From Sinotaia quadrata (lineage: Eukaryota; Mollusca; Gastropoda; Architaenioglossa; Viviparidae): DNA of 64,000 nt. Location of the stretch: assembly GCA_028829895.1 (NCBI GenBank), contig CM054181.1, positions 50,387,759 to 50,451,758 on the forward strand, written 5' to 3'. A program made the translations under genes and the position numbers. Shown here in pieces: positions 10,338-21,875 of this stretch; position 1 is the stretch's first letter; every line of letters starts with the position of its first letter. The notes beneath the pieces were generated by a model, which was not told the DNA's origin, made no database searches, and was given only the letters and a program-made list of their open reading frames with translations.

Positions 10338-11572
10338 ACCTATTACAGTGCATTAATTGACTACCAAATATAAAGCCACCTATTACAGAATATTAATTGA
10401 CTACCAAATATAAAGCCACCTATTACAGAATATTAATTGACTACCAAATATAAAGCCACCTATTACAGAATATTAATTGACTACCAAATATAAAGCCACC
10501 TATTACAGAATATTAATTGACTACCAAATATAAAGCCACCTATTACAGTGCATTAATTGACTACCAACTATAAATCCACCTATTACAGAATATTAATTGA
10601 CTACCAAATATAAAGCCACGTATTACAGTGCATTAATTGACTACCAAATATAAAGCCACCTATTACAGAATATTAATTGACTACCAAATATAAAGCCACC
10701 TATTACAGAATATTAATTGACTACCAAATATAAAGCCACCTATTACAGTGCATTAATTGACTACCAAATATAAAGCCACCTATTACAGAATATTAATTGA
10801 CTACCAAATATAAAGCCACCTATTACAGAATATTAATTGACTACCAAATATAAAGCCACCTATTACAGAATATTAATTGACTACCAAATATAAAGCCACC
10901 TATTACAGTGCATTAATTGACTACCAAATATAAAGCCACCTATTACAGAATATTAATTGACTACCAAATATAAAGCCACCTATTACAGAATATTAATTGA
11001 CTACCAAATATAAAGCCACCTATTACAGTGCATTAATTGACTACCAAATATAAAGCCACCTATTACAGAATATTAATTGACTACCAAATATAAAGCCACC
11101 TATTACAGTGCATTAATTGACTACCAAATATAAAGCCACCTATTACAGAATATTAATTGACTACCAAATATAAAGCCACCTATTACAGTGCATTAATTGA
11201 CTACCAACTATAAATCCACCTATTACAGAATATTAATTGACTACCAAATATAAAGCCACCTATTACAGAATATTAATTGACTACCAAATATAAAGCCACC
11301 TATTACAGAATATTAATTGACTACCAAATATAAAGCCACCTATTACAGTGCATTAATTGACTACCAAATATAAAGCCACCTATTACAGAATATTAATTGA
11401 CTACCAAATATAAAACCACCTATTACAGAATATTAATTGACTACCAAATATAAAGCCACCTATTACAGTGCATTAATTGACTACCAAATATAAAGCACCT
11501 ATTACAGAATATTAATTGACTACCAAATATAAAGCCACCTATTACAGTATATTAATTGACTACCAAATATGA
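10338..11572. repeat. 40-bp satellite, about 31 copies
   Basis: Unit CCACCTATTACAGAATATTA + ATTGACTACCAAATATAAAG, repeating at exactly 40 bp from 10341 to 11461, then a 1-bp deletion and two more copies. Two alleles alternate: ACAGAATATTAATT (major) and ACAGTGCATTAATT (minor, about every 2-5 units). A sub-variant with CCAACTATAAAT follows the minor allele at 10541 and 11181 (16 units apart). Otherwise copies are nearly identical, implying recent amplification or active homogenisation. Confidence 0.98.
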
Positions 11573-12536
11573 AGGCTATACATTTTCATGTTTTCTTACA
11601 AACTTGTCAAAAGTATTAACAAATTTTAAGTTTCGGAAAATATGTGTATATTAAATAAATAATTTTGTATAAACCTATAAATCCATAAGAAAAGTGAGTA
11701 TATATTTTAAAACATCAACCATTTTTCATATGTCTGAAAATTTTAATTAAAACGTCTTACAATTTCTTTTTGACATTTTGCGGATTTCAGCTAGGTGTGC
11801 CCCCAAAGCCTGCTTTACTCTTGAGAAAATAAATTTAGAACGTACAGTTTAGTCGGCATGAGTATAATAAGGTCACGTGTGTTGAAAATTTATTTTGAGC
11901 ATCAATTATCATTCCTGATTTACGCGGAATGTCTTAGGAAGAAAAAAAAATAAAATAGAAAATAAATAAAACTTGGCTAACATCTTGTCTTCTACTCCTC
12001 ACATATGGACGTGGCAAAAACATAACATCCAAAAGTTTGATGTCACAACGCAGTGAGCATTCTGCGTGTTCCCAGAATTCCAGAACATACCATTCTTCCC
12101 TATACGCCAACAAATACATGCAAGCCCTTGAAACATCTTCGAACGCATCCACAATGCTAAACAGTTTTAAAAAAATTTTAAATATATTTGAATTTGTAAA
12201 ATTGTTATTGCTCAACATTTAATTTAAAAACAAACTTGGCAGACAAAGACACCCAACCACTTCGTTTTCTAACGGTATATTTTCTAATGTATATTTTGTA
12301 TAAGTAACTAATTGCTATTTTTATTTACTTTTGTTCAACGGATATTTATTTCTCAAATTCTAATAACCTCATAACACAATCCATTTTCAATTTTAATTTT
12401 AAAGATATCTACTGCAGAAAAGTGATTTTGTTTTGAAATTGCAAACTCAGAATTAATATTTAAAAGTATGTATCGTTTACACCGATTTCTTTTCTTTTTT
12501 TGCACTCTAAAGAACATGTATATATATTTAATGGAC
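11573..12536. other. AT-rich, no gene seen
   Basis: Frames at 11934-12222 are open on both strands but lack splice context or family features. A CACGTG lies at 11874-11879. Confidence 0.45.
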
Positions 12537-12600
12537 AAATAGATAGATAGATAGATGAATGGATGGATGGATGGAAGGATAGATAGATAAATAGGCAGAA
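12537..12600. repeat. (GATA)n/(GGAT)n microsatellite
   Basis: Mixed AGAT and GGAT tetranucleotides directly upstream of dispersed repeat copy 2. Confidence 0.93.
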
Positions 12601-12603
12601 AGA

Positions 12604-13852
12604 TCAAAGTTAACCTGCTGTAAAGAATTCTATTGTTAATCACTTTTGAATTTGGTGTGGCATGAAGTCTGGTCACGATAGGCGGCCATTAGCTTAATGG
12701 TGAGTTAACCTCTGATTGAGAGAGAATGGACTTGGAAATGTTTCGAGCATTTTTCTATTGATATTATATACTTGTTGTTTCTCGTTGAGATGTATTATGT
12801 GAGTAGACAATTACTTCTACAGATTGTGAACTAAAATGCTCGTATGTAGTATGCTAAACAATTGCCATTTTTTTCTAGTGAATAAATATTTAATAAAATT
12901 GATATGTTTTATTTATTATGCTGTATGCATGTATCGGGTTTGTTGCAGGAAAATGTAAGTTGAGATTTGAATGTAAGTAAAAATAGAGTTAGAGATGAAT
13001 AAACTGGAAACAGCATTTGCTCCTTGATTGTATTTTACAGTGAAGAAGCAGTCTGTGTTTTCATCAGAATCTCTTGGTTTACTAATTTATTAAACTGCTA
13101 TGACCGTGGTAGACGTGAGAAGTATCTACCCCCAGTGTGTAAGTGTAAGGACATGCAAAGGAGTGCCATATTAGCCTCAAGAGAATAGGGGCTTACCAAT
13201 GTTCTACAACATGCAAGAGAAGCACAAGGAACTGACAATACAATTGTGACAATGAACTTGTGACTTGTTATGAAAGCACAAAAGATTATAGTGGCAATCA
13301 TCTAGTCAAGGCTACGTACAAGCTATTTTCGCTATAATCTCTACAATTACTCCATTTCTGTTCTGTTATAAGAAATTACCATGTGATATTGACACTTATC
13401 TGCTGAATTGTGTGTTAGAATATAAGACTGTATAGGTACTGAAATTATTCGATCATTGTTCATGGAAATATTGATGTCATGTAATCTTTTTTAGTATTTG
13501 TTGTATATTTGATTTTTGATTTAATATTGATACCATATGTTGTAGTAGAAAGTGAGTGGATGGAGGCATAGGGGCTCGCTAAATATAGATTAAAAGACGG
13601 ATTTATCTTCTCCTTTAGTAAGAAGTTTTCCTCCTATGGAAATATTTTATGACGGTAAATGTTTGTCTTTAATGTTATGGAAGAGAGAAAACGTTTACAG
13701 TGTCCGCATATACGCCTAGTGAGAGAAAAGAGTGGTGTCTTCTGGAGAATTATTAATAACATAAATTAAGATTATCATCACTTGTAATTAGTTATGGATG
13801 ATTAATTAATAATAATAATCATAACCAATAACTAGGGTGGCGTTAGCGTCAG
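12604..13852. mobile_element. Dispersed repeat family, copy 2
   Basis: 5' part (12604-13050) aligns with 2065-2440: shared TTAGCTTA.GGT.AGTTAAC, TTTGTTGCAGG and GTAAGTTGAGA words. The 3' part (13505-13852) aligns with copy 1 through to ATAACCAATAACTAGGGTGG. The middle (about 13050-13390) is unrelated to the corresponding middle of copy 1, so copies are mosaic or one carries a replaced or inserted segment. The segment inverted in copy 1 is here in the orientation also seen in copy 3. Confidence 0.8.
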
Positions 13853-13911
13853 AGATAGAGAGAGCGAGAGAGAGCGAGAGAGAGCGAGAGAGAGAGCGAG
13901 AGAGAGTGACA
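13851..13911. repeat. (GA)n microsatellite at 3' end of copy 2
   Basis: Interrupted GAGA/GCGAGA run starting right where homology between dispersed repeat copies ends. Confidence 0.9.
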
Positions 13912-14162
13912 GACAGAAAATCCATAATCCTCAACCACTATTTTGAACTTATTTTTCTATTTAAAATTTTCGGTAAAACCTATGATATAACGCACCAATA
14001 TTTACCCCTCCCTTCCGATCTAATGCACTCGGTGCACCTTGAGCGCTTGCACACACACCGACGAAGACACTTTGACTGCATTCCGCACTGTTACTTAAAA
14101 CCATTTCATGAAAGGGGCGATAATTGCCAATGACGCGCGCTCCAGAGCATTGTGCGTACTAT

Positions 14163-14498
14163 CTAATAGAGGGAACTAGAGCGATTCAAGTGCAGGTAAT
14201 ATTGCACTCTCCAGGTGGGAAAGTTCATTTCAATGATGCCCCAAATAGCTACTGACCTTGCATAATTCGGGGCACTGTCAAGAATTGGTTTGGTCAGTAG
14301 GTCATGTAAATTGCAATGGGAACAAAATTCACTGACTTCTTCTTTATCTGGAATAAACTGATAAAAAAGGCTTAAAGAGTATACGTTTAAGAAGTTAAAG
14401 CCCACAACGCGGGGCTTTACAGCTACATCTTTTACATGATGTTTGAAGGCACTAGCTTTTGCATCCAAACGATCAAATCTAAATGTTATTTTAATCAA
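14163..14498 (-). CDS. Non-repetitive open frame, unknown (possible remnant)
   Basis: An unbroken minus-strand frame of 111 codons ending in TAG, not made of repeats and with mixed residue composition (FRFDRLDAKASAFKHHVKDV near its start, a C-x2-C pair in the middle). There is no upstream ATG (it opens at TTG) and no clear family. It could be an exon or a fragment of a mobile-element protein. A protein search is needed to decide. Confidence 0.22.
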   Translation of the reverse strand: MIKITFRFDRLDAKASAFKHHVKDVAVKPRVVGFNFLNVYSLSLFYQFIPDKEEVSEFCSHCNLHDLLTKPILDSAPNYARSVAIWGIIEMNFPTWRVQYYLHLNRSSSLY

Positions 14499-14984
14499 TC
14501 TATGTGCGATCCTAGCGCATCAGGTATTCAATCTGAAAATAAGGCAGTTTATATTATATTAGGAAAACACTAAAGCATAACATTAATAGAGGCTACATGT
14601 TTACGTAATCTCAGCAAAGATGAGTTATAAGATGAGATGAATGTTTTCGTCATCAGGCACATTCCTTTGCATAGCGTTGTGATGACAGAGATTTATTCAT
14701 TTCTGAGTTTTCTCGCTGAACTGATGGAATTGGCAAGCACTCTTTTCTTTCCTTCTATTTTAAGTTCTGACATATTTGATTCGATAGCTTGAAATTGTGT
14801 TCTCGTGAAGGACGGCTCTATGAAAGGATATGGTCGAAATTAATCAAATTTAGATATGCATTGCCTACACTCTTGAAAAATTCTTGGCGTCATTTTAAAA
14901 ACAGCTGTTTCGTCAAGTAGGTTATACCTGTACTTTGCATGATTATGTACCATCCTAAAATATAATATTTTAATGTGATATTTT
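14499..14984. other. No feature seen
   Basis: AT-rich sequence without recognisable repeats, exons or RNA genes. Confidence 0.45.
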
Positions 14985-15096
14985 CATCCATCCACCCACC
15001 CACCTACCCAGGCGACCCATCCATCCATTCATCAAATCCCACCCATCCATCCATCCATCCATCCATCCATCCATCCATCCATCCATCCATCCATTC

Positions 15097-15177
<81 letters not shown>

Positions 15178-15178
15178 A
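14985..15178. repeat. (CATC)n-(ATCT)n compound microsatellite
   Basis: CATC repeats at about 15030-15092, then about 80 bp of pure CTAT. The frame through it encodes only SIHP/LSIY repeats. Confidence 0.98.
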
Positions 15179-15247
15179 GGTCTTGCCTTCTGATTGTCAC
15201 CGTCATGAATCCGAAGAGCAAAGGAGGAGTATTTTGGCTTGGTGTTT

Positions 15248-15248
15248 A

Positions 15249-15297
<49 letters not shown>
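15248..15297. repeat. (GAT)n microsatellite
   Basis: About 50 bp of uninterrupted GAT trinucleotides. Confidence 0.97.
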
Positions 15298-15298
<1 letters not shown>

Positions 15299-17382
15299 AT
15301 GATTATTTGATGTGATGGAAATTAATTGTGTTGATTATAAAAGAAATTGCTCATGGTCAATGAATTTACTTGAATAGATTAAATATATTAAGTAAGCGGA
15401 ATTATTATGTCTGTGTCGAGCATTTTTCATTTTCATTCTCTTTACAAAATTGTATTAGGGCATGAAAACGTGTTGGTAGAGGAGTCGAAAGTGAGATAAT
15501 AAAATAACAATGTGATTCTAGCAATTAAGCGGAAAATGTATTTGCATGCCAATTAAGAGGGATAAATAGTATTTGAGTGAAATGGTATAGAATAAAGTAC
15601 TAGGGTGGATCTACAAACGGTTGCTTTCATTACCGAGATTCATGTTTCAGCCTCGAGCTAACAGGACAGGATTCGACCCACTAGGAAAAACATTAATGAT
15701 GTTCATAATATAGATTATTATTGTATGAAGCTGTCGATGGTATAAATATATATACCCCCCCCCCTTCACCAAAGAAAAAAAGAAACAAAATGAAAAGAAA
15801 TAATAAAAAATGAAAGTGCTGTGGCACCCGTTTTCACAAAGCAAAGGCATAATCAAGGCCACCAGTTTCCAAACACAGCACACCCAACGTATGTGCTTGA
15901 ACACGTTTAATATCCAATCGGCAAGAAGTGTTCTGAGGTATTGATTAAGAGTGCGCTGCCTGGTGTGTTTCTCTTGGATGACGTTTCCAACGATCTCTTC
16001 CGCTTAGTCTACAGCACTCCAGAGTGTTCTGGAAGTCTAATGTAACGGGCATTGCTCCTGTTGGCTACTTCCGGTCTGACTGTGTTGTTGAGCTTATCGG
16101 CAAAGGAGATTATAGGGACCTGCGAACAAAATTTTGTCTTCTTTTGATTTGGGTGCTTTCTTGACTTACATGGGATAACCTCGTGTACCTTATTTCTCAT
16201 TCTGTGCATAATACAACAGTGACGGCACATTAAAAACCAATGTGGAAGTAAACGATTGACATTATATTATCAGGTGTTTTAGTTTCAAGCGGGTAGAAGT
16301 TGATCATTCTAATTTTCATTCAATTTAAAAAATAAATTGCAGAAGGCAAACATTAAGAGGTACACATCTACACATCAATACTCGCCAAAAGAATGGTATA
16401 AAACCAATGAGCATTCTTATGTTTTAATAGTATCTTAGATCTGTATTCCTTCAAGCTTGCTGTCATCAGCTTGTAAACTACACGATTCGAGGGCTGGCAT
16501 AAGATGATTACGTCACAAACGAAATGTTTTCTGCTATTGTCCTCTCGTAAACTCTGAGCACAGAGTTAGTGGCCTAAGCGACACTTAAAGACATATGAAA
16601 ACGCCTAAGTGCCTCTAAGACAGTCTCATGAGGCTGGCCACATAAATGTTTCCGAGAGACATTATTTACAAGCCATAGTATATTGAACCTGGAATTTTTT
16701 TCTATCTCTCTTTACTCTTTTCAGCTATTTTCTTTCAGAATAGGTTTATTTGAATTTCACCGTTAAAACATAGAACGTTGAAACAAAAATGGTACTTCAT
16801 ATGCAAATCAACTCTCAGACAATTTATTTGCCTTGGTTGCCAAACAGATATTTTTAAAGTTATGCTAATTAACATGTCAAAGAATTTAAATCTGTTTGAG
16901 GAACGCAGTCTTGCGGGGTGTGTCATTAATGTTTCAGAATTTCCAGTCTACACGCCCCAGCCACTCCTAAGAAGAACAGACATCACTTAAGAACGATGGA
17001 ATGTAGTTTTTTATATTATTTTTTTAAATCTGCGAATCTTCTTTGTTCATAATTCTTTTCACTCGATGTCGAGCGCATGTTTCCAAACTGTATGAAAAAA
17101 AATAATAAAGTAATTAGCATTTAAAAATGAGAAAAGGATACGTTTTCCTAAGTTCAAGCAGCAAAATAAAAAAAGGGTATTTTCCAATGCTTAAACTGAG
17201 AAGAGTTATAGGTCTTGAGGGCGTTGACTTACCATTCCTTTAGAATCTCGTGGATGTCAGCTCAGCTTCATTTGCCATCACAGACGTTCACCTTCTTCAA
17301 ATACATGTAGCATTTAAAACGATCATTAATACTTTTGGGGAAACACATAAGCTCGTTGTTCATCGACACTTTTCGACTTAGG
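15298..17382. other. No gene seen
   Basis: AT-rich with a C10 run near 15757. A degenerate T-arm-like ACAGGATTCGACCC lies near 15667 without supporting stems. Frames at 16009-16230 and 16735-16990 are short with no family features. Confidence 0.45.
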
Positions 17383-17560
17383 AACAGTCCTTGTCTGTAA
17401 AATTTACAAATACTCGGCACTAGTCATAGTCCTTGTCTGTAAAATACAAATACTCGGCACTAGTCATAGTCCTTGTCTGTAAAATACAAATACTCGGCAC
17501 TAGTCATAGTCCTTGTCTGTAAAATACAAATACTCGGCACTAGTCATAGTCCTTTGTTGT
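17383..17560. repeat. 40-bp minisatellite, 4 copies
   Basis: Unit TACTCGGCACTAGTCATAGT + CCTTGTCTGTAAAATACAAA at 17411, 17451, 17491 and 17531. Copies are almost identical. The first differs by a small insertion upstream (AAAATTTACAAA). Confidence 0.96.
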
Positions 17561-17689
17561 AATGAGCAACGATTGGTTTCAACGTATAGTATTTTACACA
17601 ATCGTGGGATTGGTGTCAATTTATATTAGCAAAAAATACGTGTGATAGATTATGTTTTGTCACAACCAGCTTTATGCTTCTTAAAAATT

Positions 17690-18415
17690 AGCCATGCTTT
17701 TAACATTGGCAAATAATATCACACGAACAAAACGCTTTACATTGGCACATAGTGCTTGTCATAGCAACAAGAATCACTAAACAATGCCATTATATTTGTC
17801 ATGACTAAACACTAAAACATTTGCATTTAGTATGTGTCATAGCAAGCAATACTAATTATTAGCGTAGTATTTCTCATTATTAAACATTAGCATAGTATTT
17901 GTCATAACCAGCATCTCTAAACATTAGCATATTATTTGTCATAACCAGCATCAATAAATATTAACATAGTATTTGTCATAGCCAGCATCTCTAAATATTA
18001 GCATAGTATTTGTCATAGCCAGCATCACTAAATATTAGCATAGTATTTGTCATAGTCAGCATCAGTAAATACTTGCATAGTATTTGTCATAGCAGGCATC
18101 ACTAAATATTAGCATAGTGTCTGTCATAGCAGGCATCACTAAATATTAGCATAGTGTCTGTCATAGCAGGCATCACTAAATATTAGCATAGTGTCTGTCA
18201 TAGCAGGCATCACTAAATATTAGCATAGTGTCTATCATAGCAGGCATCACTAAATATTAGCATAGTGTTTGTCATAGCAGGCACCACTAAATATTAGCAT
18301 AGTGTTTGTCATAGCAGGCACCACTAAATATTAGCATAGTGTTTGTCATAGCCAGCATCACTGAATATTATTATAGTAGCTTCTTAGCCACCAACATCAA
18401 TAAACATTCAGCGTC
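17690..18415. repeat. 37-bp minisatellite, about 18 copies
   Basis: Consensus CATCACTAAATATTAGCATA + GTGTCTGTCATAGCAGG. The left half is degenerate and has AGTATTTGTCATAGCCAG. The right half (18080-18340) is nearly uniform with GTGTCTGTCATAGCAGG. It lies 130 bp from the 40-bp array and shares CATAGT..TGTCTGT-like words with it. Confidence 0.95.
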
Positions 18416-18638
18416 ACTAAGCATTAACGTATAGTTTTTAGTGGCAAAGACTGTTGTTATGGCTTTTCATCTTCACCACCAGTTTCACATGACATCATTA
18501 TGCAATCAGGCTACTTTGTTGTGACCGCCACCGCTTTTTGCTGGCGTGAGTTGTGACCATGTGGACAATTTAATTCACATGGTGTTGCTCAGGTTCTTAA
18601 GGTTATGCGTCGTGAGCTCTGATTTTCGGACTTTGTCA

Positions 18639-18758
18639 TTAAGATAATGTGGTCATACGTCAATAAGATAATGTGGTCATACGTCATTAAGATAATGTGG
18701 CCATACGTCATTAAGATAATGTGGTCATACGTCATTAAAATAATGTGGTCATACGTAC
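18639..18758. repeat. 24-bp minisatellite, 5 copies
   Basis: Unit TTAAGATAATGTGGTCATAC + GTCA, at exact 24-bp spacing with one or two substitutions per copy. A palindromic TGACGTCA follows at 18778-18785. Confidence 0.95.
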
Positions 18759-18785
18759 ACTTTCAAGCGAAATAAGCTGACGTCA

Positions 18786-19867
18786 CTTGCACATAGAGAA
18801 ACAAAACAAGTCACATGCACGCTCCTACAACCAGCATTGCGCCATATTTGTGTAATCAAGAAAATGTATTTCTTACTCTAGACCTAAACAGACTGCATTA
18901 TGATTGGCTGCGTACAGTAAAAACATTTATACTTATTTAGAAATGTCAACTCCATTAAAACGTAACTAATTAAAAGTAAAATGAAAGAAACTAAAAAAAA
19001 TAATTAGAAGCTTTTACGCAATCGAAGATAAAAACTTAATTGTTTTCTTGAATGCGGTGATTTTGACTTTCGTAAATGTTTCATTTGTAAACAAGGTCAA
19101 AGGGGGTCACGAGCTCGGAAATTGTTATCCCAAAATCTATTAAGAAAATTTAAATACATGCAAATCTCTGCCACACTGCCAGCAACACGCGTAAGGGTTT
19201 TCGACTTACCCACAAAGTAATTCTCTATTTCTATTACGCTTTCCTCGGAGTAGAGGTTCGGGGAGAAAAATAAAGAAGAAAAAATTACTCATTTCTTGCG
19301 TGTGTGTGTGTGTGTGGGGGAGGGGGTTCTGTGAAATAGGATGTCTTGACCTCGCTCTCAAACCCACGCTGGATAATTTAAACTGCTTATTGTCAATGTT
19401 CAGTGAAAGAGAAGGAAGGTGACGGCAGAGGGCTTTGCATTTGCTGAATTTTACATTTCATTGCATATTTCTACTAACACCCACACCTACGCACTTATAC
19501 ATCTAAGCACGCACACTTTCACATACACACGTATATAATTATAAACACGCCTTCCAATCCTCTCTCAGTCTAAATCTCACTACTAATGCAAACAAAATTT
19601 CATGTTTAGGTACAAACCACACATGTCAGACGCACAAACGGAATGGCAGCGACATAAAGAGATAAAAGTGAAAGTGTTGGGCTTGACCAAGAAATGCAGA
19701 AATGCAGACCAGTATTCAAATTTTCTGCCACCATCCATCTCTTGACCCCCAAAGACACTCTCTCCAAACTAACTGTCTCGTGCAAGAATCATTTCAGCGG
19801 AGTCAAGCACATCATTGTACGATATATAAATACTGACCTTAAAATGCGATTCTTGTGGACGTATAGT
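18786..19867. other. No gene seen; short (GT)n
   Basis: A GT run followed by a G-rich tail at about 19298-19327. The remainder is AT-rich with no exon or RNA gene recognised. Confidence 0.45.
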
Positions 19868-20005
19868 TGAACTGTACAGGATTGAAACTGGTTCCTTATT
19901 CTTGACATGTACGGGATTACAAATAGCTTCTAATGCTTGACTTGTACAGAGTTAAAAATAGTTCCTAATTCTTGACATGTACATGATTACATAACATTCC
20001 TTATG
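19868..20005. repeat. Degenerate ~35-bp repeat, 3-4 copies
   Basis: CTTGACATGTAC-type words at 19901, 19935 and 19971, each followed by a GATTACA/GTTAAAA-like and TTCCTAAT-like stretch. Confidence 0.75.
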
Positions 20006-20933
20006 TATCCCTTTCCCAGCCAATCCTAGGATTAGGAAATGCAAGGGAAAACCGTCATGAATGAGGAATTTTCATCTTGAATTAATTTTACATTTTCATT
20101 ACTCAATAAACTTGAGCAAAGTTTTGACATTTTATTATTATGCTGTTGTATGTAGTACTTCTGTCGTGAAGGCGGACGCCTCTGATTAGCTAGCTTACGA
20201 GAAACTTGTAAGCATGAGTGAAAAAGAGTGTAAAGGAAAACTGAGACGTTCAGCATGGTTAGATGGTTGCACCTGGCAGATGGGGGACCGAAAGATCGGT
20301 GCAGCTTGACCAACCGAACAAGAACTCGCTGAAAGAACAGTGATAGCAAATGAAAGTAATCATTAGTGATTAACAGAGACAGTACCCACTAAAACTGGTC
20401 CTTGACTGCTGAGTACGATTAGACAATAAACATGTACCAGTGATGAGACATCAGTAATTTGAAGTTATTTATAACTACAATATTGTTGAAATGTTTGTCT
20501 TCTCCATACCTTTTCCACAGGAACAATATTTAGGTGGAAATAAATAATAATTTATTATTGTTCGTCAAACAAAAAAAAATTAAAAAAAAACACAAAAACA
20601 ATTTTTGCTATATTTTACAAAAACATTGTGCAATGATATAAAGAGCACAATTTAAAACTTCACTAAGAAAATGAATGGTAAGATTTTAATTTAATATTTT
20701 CTCACAATAAATACAATTTCTTTCTACTAATCTCATCAATGCCAAGAAACAAAGAGCGAATTAAGCTTCTTTAATTTTAACGTCAAAAGTTCTCTTTGAA
20801 ATCGAGGTTTGCGCTTCAAAATGACAAGAGAATGACTGCATGTCATTTGTCACGTACGCTTAGGGAAAAAACGAACGCACAGCGGGACTGCTGTCAGGTC
20901 TGTGAGAGAAGACCGTACAGACAAAATACAAAC

Positions 20934-21875
20934 ATTCTGAAGATTAGACACAATTCATCTTAAAGATAAGACACAATGCAATCCTACAGGTAAGACACAC
21001 TACACCTTGAAGATAAGACACACTATACCTAAAGATAAGACACATTACGTAATGCACATATGACACACTACAATTCAAGGTAACAGAATACACGTGGAAG
21101 ATAAGACGCAATGCACCCTGCAGATAAGACAATGCATCCCTAAGATAAGACACAAGACATCCTGAAGATAAGACACAATACATATTGAAGGTAAGACATA
21201 ACACATACTGAGGATAAGACACAATGCATCCTGAAGACAAGACACAATGCTTCCTGAAGATAAAGTACCAATGCATCCTGAAGTTGATGCAATACATCCT
21301 GAGGCTGACACAATACTTCCTAAAGATAAGTGTACTACATTCTGAAGATAAGAACACTACATCATTACGATAAGACACAATACATCCTAAAGATAAGATG
21401 CAATACATCCGAAAGATAAGATGCAATACATCCTGAGGAAAAGACACAATACATCATGAATCTGACACAATATATCCTTAGGATAAGAAATACATCCTGA
21501 AGATAGGATACAATATATCCTAAAAGTAGGACACACTACATCTTGAAGATAAGACGCAATATATTCTGAAGTTGTGGCACAATGCACCCTGAAGATAAGA
21601 CTCACTATATCCCGAAGACAAGACACAATACATACTGATGATAACACACAATACACCCTGAAGATAAAACACAATACATCCTAAAGATAAAACATACTGC
21701 ATCCCAATGATAAGATACAATACATCCTGAAGATAAGTCACAATGCATCGTGAAGATAAGTCACAATGCATCGTGAAGATAAGTCACAATACATCCTGAA
21801 GATAAGTCACAATGCATCGTGAAGATAAGTCACAATGCATCGTGAAGCCGAAGATAAGATAAAATATACCTAAAG
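20934..21875. repeat. Degenerate ~23-bp minisatellite, about 40 copies
   Basis: Consensus ACATCCTGAAGATAAGACAC + AAT. Copies vary strongly, with single-base indels, until 21720-21850, where ATCGTGAAGATAAGTCACAATGC copies are uniform. The minus-strand frames of 80-170 codons here are Cys/Tyr/Ser-rich by-products of the repeat and shift frame at every indel. Confidence 0.95.

Noticed and set aside
10338..11572. CRISPR-like appearance of regularly spaced 40-bp repeats
   Set aside because: There are no unique spacers between units; this is a head-to-tail eukaryotic satellite.
15650..15690. tRNA T-arm-like ACAGGATTCGACCC
   Set aside because: Isolated resemblance without other tRNA elements.
20944..21771. 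Cys/Ser/Tyr-rich minus-strand frames up to 167 codons
   Set aside because: Derived from the degenerate ~23-bp array; indels change frame repeatedly and all frames look alike.
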